Of a DNA stretch of 55,544 nt, positions 54,845 to 55,544 are shown piece by piece. The position numbers and the translations under genes were made by a program. The stretch comes from Tubiluchus corallicola. Lineage: Eukaryota; Priapulida; Priapulimorpha; Priapulimorphida; Tubiluchidae. The first letter of the stretch is position 1; every line of letters begins with the position of its first letter. The stretch is taken from NCBI GenBank assembly GCA_030141605.1, contig JAQGDQ010001206.1, positions 1 through 55,544 of the forward strand, given 5' to 3'. The notes beneath the pieces were generated by a model. That model was not told the origin of the DNA, ran no database searches, and was given only the letters and a program-made list of their open reading frames with translations.

Positions 54845-55544
54845 GTAAGTATAAAAATTAAGCTATGAACGTGGAACGATTAAAGCTATTATGGGTAAAC
54901 AAATTTTTGATTTGCAAAGATGGGTTGCCTATAAGTAGTGGAAATGTTTATAAAAACTTGCTTCTGTGGAATTGCATTTTTGCTTTGGTTGATTTTTGTT
55001 TGATGTTATTTTTTGCTCTACATTGAATTTCTTTAATTTTTTGCTTGATGTTATTCCTTGTTATGCTTTGAATTGCATTTCTGCTTTGAATTGATTTTTG
55101 TTGCTTTTGCTTTTTATATACACAAACACTTAAAAATGTCACGAGCCTGTGAGTAAACTTGTATTTTTAATAAGGGGCAGCTGACCAAGTGACCAATGGG
55201 TCTTTCGCTGCTCCTTCTCAGCTGCAATGAAATGTAAAAATAATTATGACAAATTTTAACTGCTATTGAGAAAATAAAAATTGAATTGAATTGAAAAAAA
55301 TTGAATTGAATTCTGGGCTACTGGAAAGGACAGTCTTTTGGCACAATTTATGTGCACTATGTTGTGGAAAAGTTTGTGTACATTGAGTTTTAATGTACAT
55401 AGTTATCTTGCTTCTTGGTGTAGTTTCTGTGTTTTCACACTGTGACAGCTTCAATATATTATTATTATGAGTTTATTTCATATAAAAATATACAGTTTAC
55501 AAAGACAAAGATGTTAGCAAAATAGGTAATGCGATATTAGTAAA
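54845..55544. other. Gene 3 intron 3, partial
   Basis: No coding exon to the window end. A TTGATGTTATT-type AT-rich imperfect repeat lies at 54980-55110, and a LINE-tail-like segment at 55170-55310. Confidence 0.5.
55170..55310 (+). mobile_element. LINE 3'-tail-like fragment
   Basis: GACCAATGGGTCTTTCGCTG (palindromic GACC-GGTC) is followed by GAGAAAATAAAAATTGAATT and repeats of AATTG, as in LINE 3' ends with a microsatellite tail. The GACC-GGTC motif also occurs in the fragment at 31071-31544. Confidence 0.4.

Overview
The window is animal nuclear DNA, AT-rich and built from short exons in long introns. It holds three protein-coding genes, all on the + strand. Gene 1 (358-22639) is a complete six-exon paired-like homeobox gene, orthologue of DRGX/Prrxl1. 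Gene 2 (25140-41316) is a complete eight-exon gene for the alpha subunit of the F-actin capping protein (CAPZA). Gene 3 (49767 to beyond the right edge) is the 5' part of a coiled-coil gene that best fits CCDC146. All splice phases join in frame, giving predicted products of 349 aa, 289 aa and at least 136 aa. DRGX is a bilaterian family, so the source is a bilaterian. A deuterostome such as a tunicate is possible, but that is a guess.

About nine tenths of the window is non-coding and full of repeats. DRGX introns carry the largest simple and tandem arrays: 9-, 63-, 72- and 65-bp minisatellites, CAGT, trinucleotide and AATGAY hexanucleotide arrays. A 32-bp array lies just upstream of the start codon, and a 725-bp GGTAA array begins 229 bp after the stop. 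CAPZA introns carry a 14-bp satellite of about 1.5 kb and a 104-bp minisatellite of about 1.7 kb. Between CAPZA and gene 3 lies a retrotransposon with one intact 996-codon ORF (45533-48523, minus strand) for an endonuclease plus reverse transcriptase of RTE-like type.

Many transposons could be bounded by terminal repeats and target-site duplications (TSDs). They include nine hAT-like elements in six families, two piggyBac-like MITEs, a Tigger/pogo-like MITE, a Tigger-like transposase fragment, and three solo LTRs of one family. One further LTR-like promoter carries heat-shock elements. There are four 5'-truncated copies of one LINE, three RTE-type 3' fragments, and a long foldback element. 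Several are nested, and their order of insertion can be read from the TSDs.

The genes are not an operon or pathway. DRGX is a neuronal transcription factor, CAPZA caps actin filament barbed ends, and CCDC146 is a centriole/flagellum-associated protein. No CRISPR array, bacterial operon, complete tRNA or rRNA gene was seen. The observations most worth follow-up are the GGTAA array (a run of U1 snRNA-complementary sites just after DRGX), the heat-shock-element LTR, the satellite grown inside a hAT MITE, and DRGX exon 5 sandwiched between two related arrays.
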